64,000 nucleotides of DNA from Streptomyces bluensis (GCF_014650715.1 NZ_BMVM01000006.1:124001-188000); one strand, 5' to 3'. Positions 7,642 through 16,616 are shown, counted from the stretch's first letter. Translations and numbers: made by a program. Notes: a model not told the origin generated them from the letters alone.

Positions 7642-9231
7642 GTGAGCTCGAAACCAGTCGTACTCATCGCTGAAGAGCTGTCGCCCGCCACCGTCGACGC
7701 GCTCGGCCCGGACTTCGAGATCCGGCACTGCAACGGAGCGGACCGCTCCGAGCTGATCCCGGCCATCGCCGAGGTCGACGCCATCCTGATCCGTTCCGCG
7801 ACGAAGGTGGACGCCGAGGCCATCGCCGCCGCGAAGAAGCTGAAGGTCGTCGCACGAGCCGGCGTCGGCCTGGACAACGTGGACGTCTCCGCCGCCACCA
7901 AGGCCGGCGTCATGGTCGTCAACGCCCCCACCTCGAACATCGTGACCGCCGCCGAACTCGCCTGCGGTCTCCTCCTCGCCAGTGCGCGCCACATCCCGCA
8001 GGCCAACACGGCGCTGAAGAACGGTGAGTGGAAGCGCAGCAAGTACACGGGTGTCGAGCTGGCGGAGAAGACCCTCGGTGTCGTGGGCCTCGGCCGCATC
8101 GGCGCGCTCGTGGCCCAGCGCATGTCCGCGTTCGGCATGAAGGTCGTCGCGTACGACCCGTACGTCCAGCCTGCCCGGGCCGCGCAGATGGGCGTCAAGG
8201 TGCTGTCCCTGGACGAGCTGCTGGAGGTCTCCGACTTCATCACCGTCCACCTGCCGAAGACCCCCGAGACCGTGGGGCTCATCGGTGCCGAGGCGCTGCA
8301 CAAGGTCAAGCCGTCGGTGCGAATCGTCAACGCGGCGCGCGGGGGGATCGTCGACGAGGAGGCGCTGTACTCGGCGCTCAAGGAGGGCCGGGTCGCGGGC
8401 GCGGGCCTCGACGTGTACGCGAAGGAGCCGTGCACGGACTCCCCGCTCTTCGAGCTCGACGAGGTCGTGTGCACGCCGCACCTCGGTGCGTCCACGGACG
8501 AGGCCCAGGAGAAGGCGGGTATCGCGGTGGCGCGCTCCGTCCGGCTCGCCCTCGCGGGTGAGCTGGTGCCGGACGCCGTGAACGTCCAGGGCGGTGTCAT
8601 CGCCGAGGACGTCAAGCCGGGTCTGCCGCTGGCCGAGCGTCTGGGCCGTATCTTCACCGCGCTCGCCGGCGAGGTGGCCGTCCGCCTCGATGTCGAGGTG
8701 TACGGCGAGATCACGCAGCACGATGTGAAGGTGCTGGAGCTGTCGGCGCTCAAGGGTGTGTTCGAGGACGTGGTCGACGAGACGGTCTCGTACGTCAACG
8801 CCCCGCTGTTCGCACAGGAGCGGGGGGTGGAGGTGCGGCTGACGACGAGCTCGGAGTCGCCGGACCACCGCAACGTCGTCACCGTGCGCGGCACCCTGGG
8901 CAGCGGCGAGGAGGTCTCGGTGTCCGGCACGCTCGCGGGCCCGAAGCACCACCAGAAGATCGTCGCGGTGGGTGAGTACGACGTGGACCTCGCCCTCGCC
9001 GACCACATGGTCGTCCTCAAGTACGCGGACCGTCCCGGTGTCGTCGGTACCGTCGGGCGCGTCTTCGGTGAGGCCGGCATCAACATCGCGGGTATGCAGG
9101 TCGCCCGCTCCGCCGCGGGTGGCGAGGCCCTCGCCGTTCTGACGGTGGACGACACGGTGCCTCAGCCGGTGCTCACGGAGGTGGCCGAGGAGATCGGCGC
9201 GACATCGGCGCGGTCGGTGAACCTGGTCTGA
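7642..9231 (+). CDS. serA: D-3-phosphoglycerate dehydrogenase
   Basis: Catalyses the first step of serine synthesis, oxidation of 3-phosphoglycerate to phosphohydroxypyruvate. The 529-aa length is the long form, as in mycobacteria: a substrate/NAD domain pair (GVVGLGRIGAL near 147, catalytic His in CTPHLGAST), an intervening allosteric domain, and a C-terminal ACT domain (about 455-529, YADRPGVVGTVGRVF) that would sense serine. GTG 7642 is preceded by GTAGAGGA. It stands alone after ilvBNC and ends at a bidirectional hairpin shared with the convergent MFS gene. Confidence 0.95.
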   Translation: MSSKPVVLIAEELSPATVDALGPDFEIRHCNGADRSELIPAIAEVDAILIRSATKVDAEAIAAAKKLKVVARAGVGLDNVDVSAATKAGVMVVNAPTSNIVTAAELACGLLLASARHIPQANTALKNGEWKRSKYTGVELAEKTLGVVGLGRIGALVAQRMSAFGMKVVAYDPYVQPARAAQMGVKVLSLDELLEVSDFITVHLPKTPETVGLIGAEALHKVKPSVRIVNAARGGIVDEEALYSALKEGRVAGAGLDVYAKEPCTDSPLFELDEVVCTPHLGASTDEAQEKAGIAVARSVRLALAGELVPDAVNVQGGVIAEDVKPGLPLAERLGRIFTALAGEVAVRLDVEVYGEITQHDVKVLELSALKGVFEDVVDETVSYVNAPLFAQERGVEVRLTTSSESPDHRNVVTVRGTLGSGEEVSVSGTLAGPKHHQKIVAVGEYDVDLALADHMVVLKYADRPGVVGTVGRVFGEAGINIAGMQVARSAAGGEALAVLTVDDTVPQPVLTEVAEEIGATSARSVNLV

Positions 9232-9249
9232 GGTTCGTTCCTGGACGAC

Positions 9250-9287
9250 GTTCGGGGCTCGTCACCAGCAGGTGACGGGCCCCGAAC
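9250..9287. terminator. Bidirectional terminator between serA and MFS gene
   Basis: GTTCGGGGCTCGTCACC and GGTGACGGGCCCCGAAC form a 17-bp stem (one G-T pair) with an AGCA loop, between the convergent ends of serA and the exporter gene. Confidence 0.75.
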
Positions 9288-9305
9288 GCGTACCCCCGGC
9301 GTTGG

Positions 9306-10856
9306 TCAGACGGCTGCCTTCTCCCGCTCGGCCGCCTCCGCCGCGGGTACCCGCGCCCCGCGCAGCACCACCGCGCCCGCGACCGCCGCGCCCAGCAGGA
9401 CCAGTGCCCCCGCGATCGCCGCGCCGTGCATCCCGCTGGTGAACGCCTCCCGGGCGGCCGCTGCCAGGGCGTCTCCCGCGCGCCCCGGCAGCTGCTCGGC
9501 CACGGCGAGGGCGCCGCCGAGGGTTTCGCGGGCGGGGCCGGGGGCCGAGGCGGGCATCTCGTGGTGGTAGATCGCCGTACCGATGGCGCCGAGCGTCGCC
9601 ATGCTCAGGGCGCCGCCGAACTCGGCGGAGGTCTCCACGAGGGACGATGCGCTGCCCGCGTTCTCGACGGGCGCCGCGCTGATGGCCAGGTCGGCCAGCT
9701 GCGCCGTGGTGGCGATGACCCCGGAGGCCAGCACACCGGACGCGACGAGCACCAGCCACAGCGCGTCCGTGCCGACGAGGACCAGCAGACCGTAACCGCA
9801 CGCCGCGGTCGCGAAGCCGCCGGCGACGACGTACGCGCGAGGCACACCCCGCTGCACCAGATGGGCCGAGAGGGGCCCCGCGAGACCGATGAACACGGAG
9901 GGCAGCAGCGCCCACAGCGCGGCCTGAAGCGGCTCCTTGCCGAGGACCGACTGGATGTACTGGCTGGTGAAATAGGCCGAGCCCATCATCCCGAAGATCG
10001 CGACCAGGTTCAGGACCACCGCCGGGGTGAAGCCCCGGCCCTGGAACAGCCGCGGCGGGATCATCGGAGACGCCGTGGTGCGCTGGCGGTGGACGAACAG
10101 CGCCGCGAAGAGCAGGCCCACCGTCACCGACACCACATACCGCACGTTCCAGCCCTCGGCGGCCAGCTCCTTCAGGCCGTAGACCACCGGCAGGACCGCC
10201 GCCAGCGACAGCGGCACGCTCAGCAGGTCGAAGCGGCCGGGGTTCGGGTTCTTCGACTCGGGGAGCAGGGTCGGGCCGAGGATCAGCAGCAACGCCATCG
10301 CGGGCAGATTGACCAGGAAGACCGAGCCCCACCAGAAGAACTCGACCAGCACACCGCTCATCACCGACCCCAGGGCGACGCCCGCCGTCATCACACCGGA
10401 CCAGAGTCCGATCGCCTTCGCCCGCTGGCCGGGGTCGGTGAACATCGTGCGCACCAGCGCCATCGTCGACGGCATCAGGGTCGCCCCGCCGACGCCGAGA
10501 GCCGCGCGGGCCGCGATCAGGGTCTCGGCGCTGTGCGCGTACGCGGCCACCAGGGAGGCGGCGCCGAACGCGACCGCGCCGACCAGCAGCAGCCGACGGC
10601 GGCCGATGCGGTCACCGAGCGAGCCCATCGTCATCAGCAGACCGGCCAGCACGAACGCGTAGCTGTCGAAGATCCACAACAGCTGGGTGCCGCTCGGCTC
10701 CAGGTCGGCGCTGATCGCGGGGATCGTGAAGTAGAGCACGGAGACATCCATCGAGACCAGCAGCAGCGGAAGCATCAGCACGGTGAGCGCGGTCCACTCG
10801 CGGCGGCCGGCGCGGGTGGGACGGTCCGGGACCGCGCTTGTCGGGTTCGTTGTCAT
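9306..10856 (-). CDS. MFS drug exporter, 14-TM DHA2 (EmrB/QacA) type
   Basis: A 516-aa integral membrane protein with about 14 hydrophobic helices. Motif A, GSLGDRIGRRRLLL, is near residue 78. The antiporter motif C region (GVALGSVMSGVL) follows in helix 5. These place it in the proton-coupled DHA2 exporters, which remove hydrophobic drugs or dyes. Substrate cannot be told from sequence. It is divergent from a TetR-type gene, with phased 13-bp repeats in the shared promoter, so the exporter is very probably repressed by that regulator and induced by its ligand. Its 3' end faces serA. Confidence 0.9.
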   Translation of the reverse strand: MTTNPTSAVPDRPTRAGRREWTALTVLMLPLLLVSMDVSVLYFTIPAISADLEPSGTQLLWIFDSYAFVLAGLLMTMGSLGDRIGRRRLLLVGAVAFGAASLVAAYAHSAETLIAARAALGVGGATLMPSTMALVRTMFTDPGQRAKAIGLWSGVMTAGVALGSVMSGVLVEFFWWGSVFLVNLPAMALLLILGPTLLPESKNPNPGRFDLLSVPLSLAAVLPVVYGLKELAAEGWNVRYVVSVTVGLLFAALFVHRQRTTASPMIPPRLFQGRGFTPAVVLNLVAIFGMMGSAYFTSQYIQSVLGKEPLQAALWALLPSVFIGLAGPLSAHLVQRGVPRAYVVAGGFATAACGYGLLVLVGTDALWLVLVASGVLASGVIATTAQLADLAISAAPVENAGSASSLVETSAEFGGALSMATLGAIGTAIYHHEMPASAPGPARETLGGALAVAEQLPGRAGDALAAAAREAFTSGMHGAAIAGALVLLGAAVAGAVVLRGARVPAAEAAEREKAAV

Positions 10857-10881
10857 GCCGAGGAATGTACAAGCGTGTTAA

Positions 10882-10959
10882 ACGACTGTCTAGGACGAGC
10901 GTTTAGGTCGACTGTCTAAGCCAAGCGTTTAAGTCAAACGTTTAAGTCAAGCGTCTAGG
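10882..10959. repeat. Six phased 13-bp operator-like repeats
   Basis: Six head-to-tail 13-mers occupy 10882-10894, 10895-10907, 10908-10920, 10921-10933, 10934-10946 and 10947-10959. Each follows the pattern nCrAnyGTyTArG (for example TCAAACGTTTAAG, TCGACTGTCTAAG). Half-sites CGTTTA and TAAACG/TAGACA recur in both orientations. The array fills the gap between the exporter start and its TetR regulator, so it is the likely operator. Confidence 0.7.
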
Positions 10960-10993
10960 ACGCTTGTTCATGCTCGGCGATAGGGTGGTCCGT

Positions 10994-11578
10994 ATGGGAC
11001 ACCGTGAGGATCTGCTCGAAGGCGCCAAGCGCTGCCTGCTGGAGAAGGGCTTCCTGCGCACGACCGCGCGCGACATCGTCAAGGTGTCGGGGACGAACCT
11101 GGCGTCGATCGGCTACCACTACGGCTCGAAGGACGCGCTGCTCGCGCAGGCGTACGTGGCCATGGTCGAGGAGGTCTCGGACGCCTTCGAGGGCGGCGGG
11201 GCGATCGAGAGCGGTTCCGTCCCCGGCTCGGTCGAGCGGTTCCGGGAGGTGTGGTCGAACATCGTCGACACCATGCGGGAGCCCGGCTCGCTGTGGCGCC
11301 TCAGCATGGAGATCGTGGCCATGGGGGACCAGCTGCCCGAGGTGCGCGAGCATCTGGCGCGGGCGCAGCGGGTGGGGGCGCGCGGCATCGTCACGCTGTT
11401 CATGGGCGGGCGCGAGGAGGACGTGACGGACAGGACCACGGACACTCTCGGCAGCTTCTACATGACCATGCTGATGGGCATCGTCGCACAGTGGACCTTC
11501 GACCCCGAGCACGCGCCCGACGCCGACGCGATCACCGAGGGGCTGCTCCAGGTGATCGAGGCCGCCCAGCAGGCGTGA
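10994..11578 (+). CDS. TetR-family transcriptional repressor
   Basis: A 194-aa TetR/AcrR-type regulator. The N-terminal helix-turn-helix reads LLEGAKRCLLEKGFLRTTARDIVKVSG..SIGYHYGSKDALL (residues ~6-48), followed by a helical ligand-binding domain. ATG 10994 is preferred because AGGG lies 8 nt upstream and the HTH then starts at the usual distance. In-frame ATG 10970 and TTG 10964 would begin inside or at the edge of the repeat array. Predicted to repress itself and the divergent MFS exporter. Its last 47 bp overlap the 3' end of the convergent ABC ATPase gene. Confidence 0.9.
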   Translation: MGHREDLLEGAKRCLLEKGFLRTTARDIVKVSGTNLASIGYHYGSKDALLAQAYVAMVEEVSDAFEGGGAIESGSVPGSVERFREVWSNIVDTMREPGSLWRLSMEIVAMGDQLPEVREHLARAQRVGARGIVTLFMGGREEDVTDRTTDTLGSFYMTMLMGIVAQWTFDPEHAPDADAITEGLLQVIEAAQQA

Positions 11579-12257
11579 CCTCGGTGGCGCGCCCGTCCCG
11601 CAACTCGATCGACCGGTCCGCGAAGTGCCGTACGACGGCCCGGTCGTGGCAGATGAACAGGTACGCGAGTGCCATCTCGTCCTGGAGGTCCGCGAGCAGG
11701 TTGAGGACCCCGGCGCGGACGGACGGGTCGAGTGCCGAGACCGGTTCGTCGAGGACGAGGAGGCGGGGCTCGGACGCCAACGCGCGGGCGATCCCGGCGC
11801 GTTGGCACTGGCCGCCGGAGAGTTCGTACGGGAAGCGGTCGCCGTACGCCGGGTCCAGGCCGACCCGGTCGAGGAGTTCGGCGACCCGGGCCGGGCCGGC
11901 CGCGTTCCAGCGGCCCTGGACGCGCAGGGGTTCCGCCACCGCGTCGCGGATGCGGAGGCGGGGGCTGAGGGAGCCGTAGGGGTCCTGGAAGACCGGCTGC
12001 ATCCGGGGGCGGACCGGGCGGAGTTCCCGTTCGGTCAGGCGCGTCAACTCCCGGCCCTCGAAGCGCACTTCGCCCGCGTCCGGGCGGCGCAGTTGCAGGA
12101 CCGCCGTGACCGTGGACGACTTGCCGCAGCCCGACGGGCCGTTCAGCGCGAGCGTCTCGCCCGCGTCCAGGGTGAAGGAGACGTGATCCACGGCGGTGAC
12201 CCTGCCGTAGCGAACCACCAGGTCACGCACGTCGAGGAGGGGCTGGTTCGGGCTCAT
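11532..12257 (-). CDS. ABC transporter ATP-binding protein (OppF/NikE-like)
   Basis: A 241-aa ATPase, last gene of the four-gene import operon. Walker A GPSGCGKSS, signature LSGGQCQRAGIARAL, Walker B LLVLDEPVSALD and the switch His (CHD) are all intact. It lacks the C-terminal oligo/dipeptide extension seen in its partner. ATG 12257 follows the upstream ATPase by ATGA overlap, which implies translational coupling. The start is chosen there because 30 residues upstream lack domain character. The 3' end overlaps the TetR gene on the other strand. Confidence 0.88.
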   Translation of the reverse strand: MSPNQPLLDVRDLVVRYGRVTAVDHVSFTLDAGETLALNGPSGCGKSSTVTAVLQLRRPDAGEVRFEGRELTRLTERELRPVRPRMQPVFQDPYGSLSPRLRIRDAVAEPLRVQGRWNAAGPARVAELLDRVGLDPAYGDRFPYELSGGQCQRAGIARALASEPRLLVLDEPVSALDPSVRAGVLNLLADLQDEMALAYLFICHDRAVVRHFADRSIELRDGRATEVTPAGRPRSPGAAPR

Positions 12258-13297
12258 GCTCGCGGCTCCGGGAACAACTCGGCCGCTGGGTACGGGACGT
12301 CGTCCCAGCGATGACAGGAGACCTCGTGGTCGTCGTCCACCCGCCACGGCCGCGGCTCCTCACGGTGGCAGCGGTCCTCCGCGAGGGGGCAGCGCGGTGC
12401 GAAGGCGCAGCCGGGCGGCAGGGCGGCGGGGACGGGCGGGACGCCGGGGATGGTGGGGAGGCGCCTCCTGCGGCCACCCGCGCGGGCGGGCTCACCTGAT
12501 GCCGCCGGTTCATCTGGTGCCGCCGGTTCACTTGGTGCCCCCGGTTCACCCGGCACCGACGCCAGCAGTCCCGCCGTGTACGGCGCCCTCGGGCGGTCCA
12601 GTACCCGCGCCGCCGGGCCCTGTTCGACCTGGCGGCCCGCGTACATCACGAGCACGCGGTCGGCGTGCTCCCTGACCACCGCCAGATCGTGGGTGATCAG
12701 CACCAGTGCGGCGCCGACAGCCTCACGCTGCTCGCCGAGGACCCGCAGCACCTGCTCCTGGAGTTCCGCGTCCAGCGCGGTCGTCGGCTCGTCGGCGACC
12801 ACCACGTCCGGTTCGTTGACGGTCGCCATGGCGATGACGGCGCGCTGGCGCATGCCGCCGGAGTACTCGTGCGGGTACGCGCGCGCCCTGCGTACGGCGT
12901 CGGGGATGCCCACCCGGTCGAGTGCGGCGACCGCGCGGGCGCGGGCCTCCTTACGAGAGACGCGGGCCACCGACCGTACGGCGGCGGCGAGTTGGTCGCC
13001 CACGGGATGCACGGGGGAGAGCGCGGAGAGGGCGTCCTGGGGGACGAGCGCGATACGGCGCCCGCGCTGGGTGGTGAGATCCGTGTCCCCGCGCAGGCGC
13101 ACCGACCCGCTCGCCGTCGCGCCCCGCGGCAGCATCCCGAGCAGTGCTCGCGCCGTGAGGGACTTGCCCGCGCCCGACTCGCCGACCAGGGCGAGCACTT
13201 CGCGCGGACGGACGTCGAAGGACAGGCCACGCACGGCCTCCACCCCCTCGACGGCGATCCGCAGCTCACGTACCGAAAGCAACACGTCAGACGCCAA
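12254..13297 (-). CDS. ABC transporter ATP-binding protein (OppD/NikD-like)
   Basis: A 347-aa ATPase of the peptide/nickel class. Walker A GESGAGKS, signature YSGGMRQRAVIAM and Walker B VVVADEPTTALD are intact. The Cys-containing C-terminal motif GCAFAPRCPLAEDRC is typical of oligopeptide transporter ATPases. TTG 13297 is chosen because AAGGAGG lies 6 nt upstream and the domain begins immediately after. It overlaps the end of the permease gene by 11 bp and couples to the next ATPase by ATGA. Confidence 0.85.
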   Translation of the reverse strand: MASDVLLSVRELRIAVEGVEAVRGLSFDVRPREVLALVGESGAGKSLTARALLGMLPRGATASGSVRLRGDTDLTTQRGRRIALVPQDALSALSPVHPVGDQLAAAVRSVARVSRKEARARAVAALDRVGIPDAVRRARAYPHEYSGGMRQRAVIAMATVNEPDVVVADEPTTALDAELQEQVLRVLGEQREAVGAALVLITHDLAVVREHADRVLVMYAGRQVEQGPAARVLDRPRAPYTAGLLASVPGEPGAPSEPAAPDEPAASGEPARAGGRRRRLPTIPGVPPVPAALPPGCAFAPRCPLAEDRCHREEPRPWRVDDDHEVSCHRWDDVPYPAAELFPEPRA

Positions 13298-15053
13298 CGG
13301 AGGCCTCCTTCTTGACTGCGCGGGCCCCGGCGGCGCGCCGCCCGGCGCGTCCCTCGGCGTACGCCGCCGTAGAGACCGCGAGTCCCGCCAGCAGGGCGAG
13401 GGCCACCGCCGGGGCCAGGGCCGCCCACGGGGCGCGCTCCACGTAGGCGCGGGACTCGTCCAGCAGCAACCCCCACTCGGGGGTGGGCGGCTGGGCGCCG
13501 AGGCCCAGGAAGCCCAGGGAGGCGAGGGCGAGGGCGATACCGGGCAGGCGGAGGATCGCATGGCGGGTGACGGGACCGGCCACGGAGGGCAGGACGTGCC
13601 GGGTCAGGATCCACCAGGGGCTTGCCCCGACGGCCCGCGCGGCGATCAGGAACGTCGACGCGCGGACCTCCTGGACCAGGGCCGCCGCGTGCGCCGCCAG
13701 TGCGGGCCAGGAGAGGAGGGCCACGGCGAGGGCCGCGCCGCCCGTGCCGGGGCCGACGACCGCCGCGACCAGGATGCCCGCGATCACGGGCGGCAGCGCG
13801 TTGGCGATGTCCGAGGCGCCGGACGCCACGGACGGCAGGAAGCCGAGGGCGAGGGCGAGAACCAGACCGGCCACGCAGACCGCGGCCGCCGTGCCGATCG
13901 TGGAGGCCGCGCCGTGCCCCAGCCGGGCCAGCACGTCCCGGCCGAGCCCGTCCGTGCCGAGCGGGTACGCCCAGGACGGCGTCCGCAGCCGGGCGGTCGT
14001 GTCCACGGCGTACGGGTCGCGCAGCAACCCCCAGCCGACCGCCGTCAGCAGCACCGCCGCCAGCGCCACCGGAACGGCCGGGTGGGGGCGGACCGGGCGG
14101 GCCGGGGGCAGGGTCAGTGCCGCGTCCCGCAGCGCGGGGCCCAGCAGCCGGCGCCGTACGAGTGCCGCGAGCACGCCCGTGACCAGCCCGAGCGCGAGCA
14201 GCGCCAGGACCGAGCCCTGGAGCAGCGGCAGGTCCTGCGACTTGGCCGCGCCCAGTGCCGTACGCCCGATGCCGGGCACCGCGAACACCGTCTCCACGGC
14301 GACCGCGCCACCCGTCAGTCCGACGGCCGCCATACCGAACTGCGGGAGCAGGGGCGGCAGTACGCGCCGCAGGGCCGCCGCCGAGACACGCGCTCCGCTC
14401 ACCCCGGCGCCCCGCCACAGTTCCACCCAGCGCTCGTTCAGCACGGCGGGCAGCGCGTCCGCGACCAGGCGGCCGAGCAGACCGCCCGCCGGCACGCCGA
14501 GCGCGACGGCGGGGAGCACCATGTACTGCGGGCCCTGCCAGCCGGACGTCGGCAGCAGGCCCAGCCACACCCCGCACACCAGCAGCGCCACGGTGGCCAG
14601 CAGGAACTCGGGCACGGCGGCGAGCATCGCGGCGAACGCCCCGGCCGATCCCCGTCCCCTTACGAGGACCGGCGCCACCAGCGCGCCCGCCAGCAGCACC
14701 GCGACCCCGAAGGCGGCGGCCATGAGGCCGAGCGACACCTGGAGGCCGGAGATCACGGAGGGGAGCACGTCCGTGCCCGACACCCATGACGTGCCGAGGT
14801 CCCCGCGCAGCAGTCCCAGGGCCCAGTTCCCCAGCAGGGACAGGGGGCCCGCGTCCAGGCCGAGTTCGGCGCGGACCGCGGCCAGGGCCTCCGGCGTGGC
14901 CTCCTGCTCGGCCGACCGCCCCCGCAGCACGGTCAGCGCGGGATCCCTGCCGGAGAGCCGGGGCAGCAGTCCGACGGCCGTCACGACGGCGGCGAGGCAG
15001 ACGAGGCGGGTCAGCCCGGCCGGGCCGGCCCATCTCCTTACGGTGGCCTTCAC
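13287..15053 (-). CDS. Fused two-domain ABC permease (DppB-DppC fusion)
   Basis: A 588-aa membrane protein carrying both transmembrane halves of an Opp/Nik importer in one chain. Residues ~1-300 resemble the DppB half (GDLGTSWVSG, then FAVPGIGRTALGAA). Residues ~320-575 resemble the DppC half (YPLGTDGLGRDVLARL, then the coupling helix region ARAVGASPWWILTRHVLP). Most Opp, Dpp and Nik systems encode these as two genes. GTG 15053 overlaps the stop of the solute-binding gene (GTGA). The pair of ATPases downstream completes the transporter. Confidence 0.88.
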   Translation of the reverse strand: MKATVRRWAGPAGLTRLVCLAAVVTAVGLLPRLSGRDPALTVLRGRSAEQEATPEALAAVRAELGLDAGPLSLLGNWALGLLRGDLGTSWVSGTDVLPSVISGLQVSLGLMAAAFGVAVLLAGALVAPVLVRGRGSAGAFAAMLAAVPEFLLATVALLVCGVWLGLLPTSGWQGPQYMVLPAVALGVPAGGLLGRLVADALPAVLNERWVELWRGAGVSGARVSAAALRRVLPPLLPQFGMAAVGLTGGAVAVETVFAVPGIGRTALGAAKSQDLPLLQGSVLALLALGLVTGVLAALVRRRLLGPALRDAALTLPPARPVRPHPAVPVALAAVLLTAVGWGLLRDPYAVDTTARLRTPSWAYPLGTDGLGRDVLARLGHGAASTIGTAAAVCVAGLVLALALGFLPSVASGASDIANALPPVIAGILVAAVVGPGTGGAALAVALLSWPALAAHAAALVQEVRASTFLIAARAVGASPWWILTRHVLPSVAGPVTRHAILRLPGIALALASLGFLGLGAQPPTPEWGLLLDESRAYVERAPWAALAPAVALALLAGLAVSTAAYAEGRAGRRAAGARAVKKEASVGV

Positions 15054-16546
15054 TTGACGTAGGTGGCGGCCGTGACCAGCTCGCGCTCGCGCGGGTCGTG
15101 GGCCGCGCCCGTGACCCCGGCGGCGTCACCCTGGATCACGCGTTCGTGCAGCATCGGCACCGCCGCGTCGGTGGCGAGCACGGCGGCCTCGGCCTCGATG
15201 ACCGCATTCCGGCGCGCCGCGCCGGCCTTGGCTCCGGAGGCCTTGTCCAGGGCGGCGTCGACCGACTTCTCGGCGAGCTGGGAGATGTTGAACGAACCGT
15301 CGGAGCCGAAGTCGCTGTAGAGGTAGGCGGCCGGGTCGCCGGAGTCGAGGACGGTCGCCCGGGAGAGGACGAACGCGTCGAACTCGCCCGCCAGGGCGTC
15401 GGACTCGATGGTGGCGTACTCGCGGATCTCCAGCTTCACCCTGAACCCGGCCTTCTGGAGCTGCTGTTGCAGCGCGGCCGCAACCTCGGGCAGCTCGGCC
15501 CGGTCCGTGAACGTGCCGATGGTGACGGACCTGCCGGACGGGTCACCGGGCTCGGCCCGCCGCACGGGCGACCGCAGGTCGGCGGCCCATGGCAGCGCCG
15601 GCCCGAGCAGGCCCTCGGCGACGTCCGCCCGTCCCTCGTACACGCCCTCGACGATCGACTTCGCGTCGACGGCTTCACGGGCCGCCGCCCGGAGACCGGC
15701 GTCCTTGAAGACGCCCTTCTCGGTGTTCAGATACAGGGTGTTCGTGCGGGGCATCGGGACCTCGGTGATCAGGTCCTGGTCGAGCACCGCGGCCTGCGAG
15801 ACGGGAACGGCCTCCACGATGTCGGCCTCGCCGCTGCGCAGGGCGGCGGCACGCGCGGTGCCGTCGGGCACGAACTTCACATCGATTCCCGGTGACTTGG
15901 CCCGGCCGCCCCAGTAGCCGTCGTAGCGGTCGAGGGTGGCCGAGGACGTGCCGTTCACCTTGGTCAGCTCGAAGGGGCCGGTGCCCGCGCCGACCGGGTT
16001 CACCGTCTTCCCCGCGTACGCCCTCGCCGCCAGGACCGCCAGCTGCGGCGAGCTCAGGCGTTGCGGGACGAGCGGGTCCTCGACGGCCGTGGTGACGACG
16101 ACCCTGCCGTCCTCGGCCTTCGCGGTGAGCTCGACGCCGTCGAGGATGCGGGGCTTGGGGGAGGCGGTGGCCGCCCTGGTCAGGGAGCGGACGACGGCCT
16201 CGGGGGTGAGCTCGCTGCCGTCGTGGAACGTCACCCCGTCACGTATCTCGAACGTCCAGCTCCGCCCGCTCTGCTCCCACTTGGTGGCCAGGGCGGGCCG
16301 GGCGTCGCCGTCGGCGTCCAGCTTCACCAGCGTCTCGGCCGTCGACCAGCGCGACAGCTTGAAGGCGTCGTCGGAGAGCGGGGACAGGCCCGAGCGCGGG
16401 GGCTGCATCATGGCGAGGCGTACGCGCTTGCCGTCGCCCTTCGCGGACGGCCCGGCGGACGGCTCCGCGTCGGCGAAGCATCCGGTGAGCAGGGCGGAGG
16501 CCGCGGTGAGGGCCGCGACGGGAAGCCGACGGGCGGGCAGGCGCAC
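15050..16546 (-). CDS. Lipoprotein solute-binding protein, family 5 (peptide/nickel/metallophore type)
   Basis: A 498-aa extracytoplasmic binding protein (SBP_bac_5) and first gene of the operon. A lipoprotein signal peptide ends in LLTGC (Cys ~21). The N-terminal lobe has the family pattern (ALATKWEQSGRSWTFEIRDGVTFHDGSELTPEAV). GTG 16546 has GGAGGG just upstream. A Zur-box-like palindrome over the promoter suggests zinc control, so the ligand may be a zinc chelate or zincophore rather than a plain peptide. That substrate is inference; homologues bind peptides, nickel, haem or metallophores. Confidence 0.85.
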   Translation of the reverse strand: MRLPARRLPVAALTAASALLTGCFADAEPSAGPSAKGDGKRVRLAMMQPPRSGLSPLSDDAFKLSRWSTAETLVKLDADGDARPALATKWEQSGRSWTFEIRDGVTFHDGSELTPEAVVRSLTRAATASPKPRILDGVELTAKAEDGRVVVTTAVEDPLVPQRLSSPQLAVLAARAYAGKTVNPVGAGTGPFELTKVNGTSSATLDRYDGYWGGRAKSPGIDVKFVPDGTARAAALRSGEADIVEAVPVSQAAVLDQDLITEVPMPRTNTLYLNTEKGVFKDAGLRAAAREAVDAKSIVEGVYEGRADVAEGLLGPALPWAADLRSPVRRAEPGDPSGRSVTIGTFTDRAELPEVAAALQQQLQKAGFRVKLEIREYATIESDALAGEFDAFVLSRATVLDSGDPAAYLYSDFGSDGSFNISQLAEKSVDAALDKASGAKAGAARRNAVIEAEAAVLATDAAVPMLHERVIQGDAAGVTGAAHDPRERELVTAATYVK

Positions 16547-16588
16547 GGGACCCTCCGGGCACAGGGGTGGTCGGGAGTGAGTGCGCTG

Positions 16589-16616
16589 ACCGTAGCATGA
16601 TGACAATCATTTTCAA
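16589..16616 (-). promoter_or_regulatory. Promoter with Zur-like operator before the Opp-type operon
   Basis: On the minus strand TTGAAA (16611-16616) and TACGGT (16589-16594) are 16 bp apart. The 15-mer TGACAATCATTTTCA (16601-16615) overlaps the -35 box and spacer. It matches the actinobacterial Zur-box pattern TGAAAATnATTTTCA with one mismatch and lies about 55 bp before the GTG start. Zinc-loaded Zur bound here would block RNA polymerase. Confidence 0.65.
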
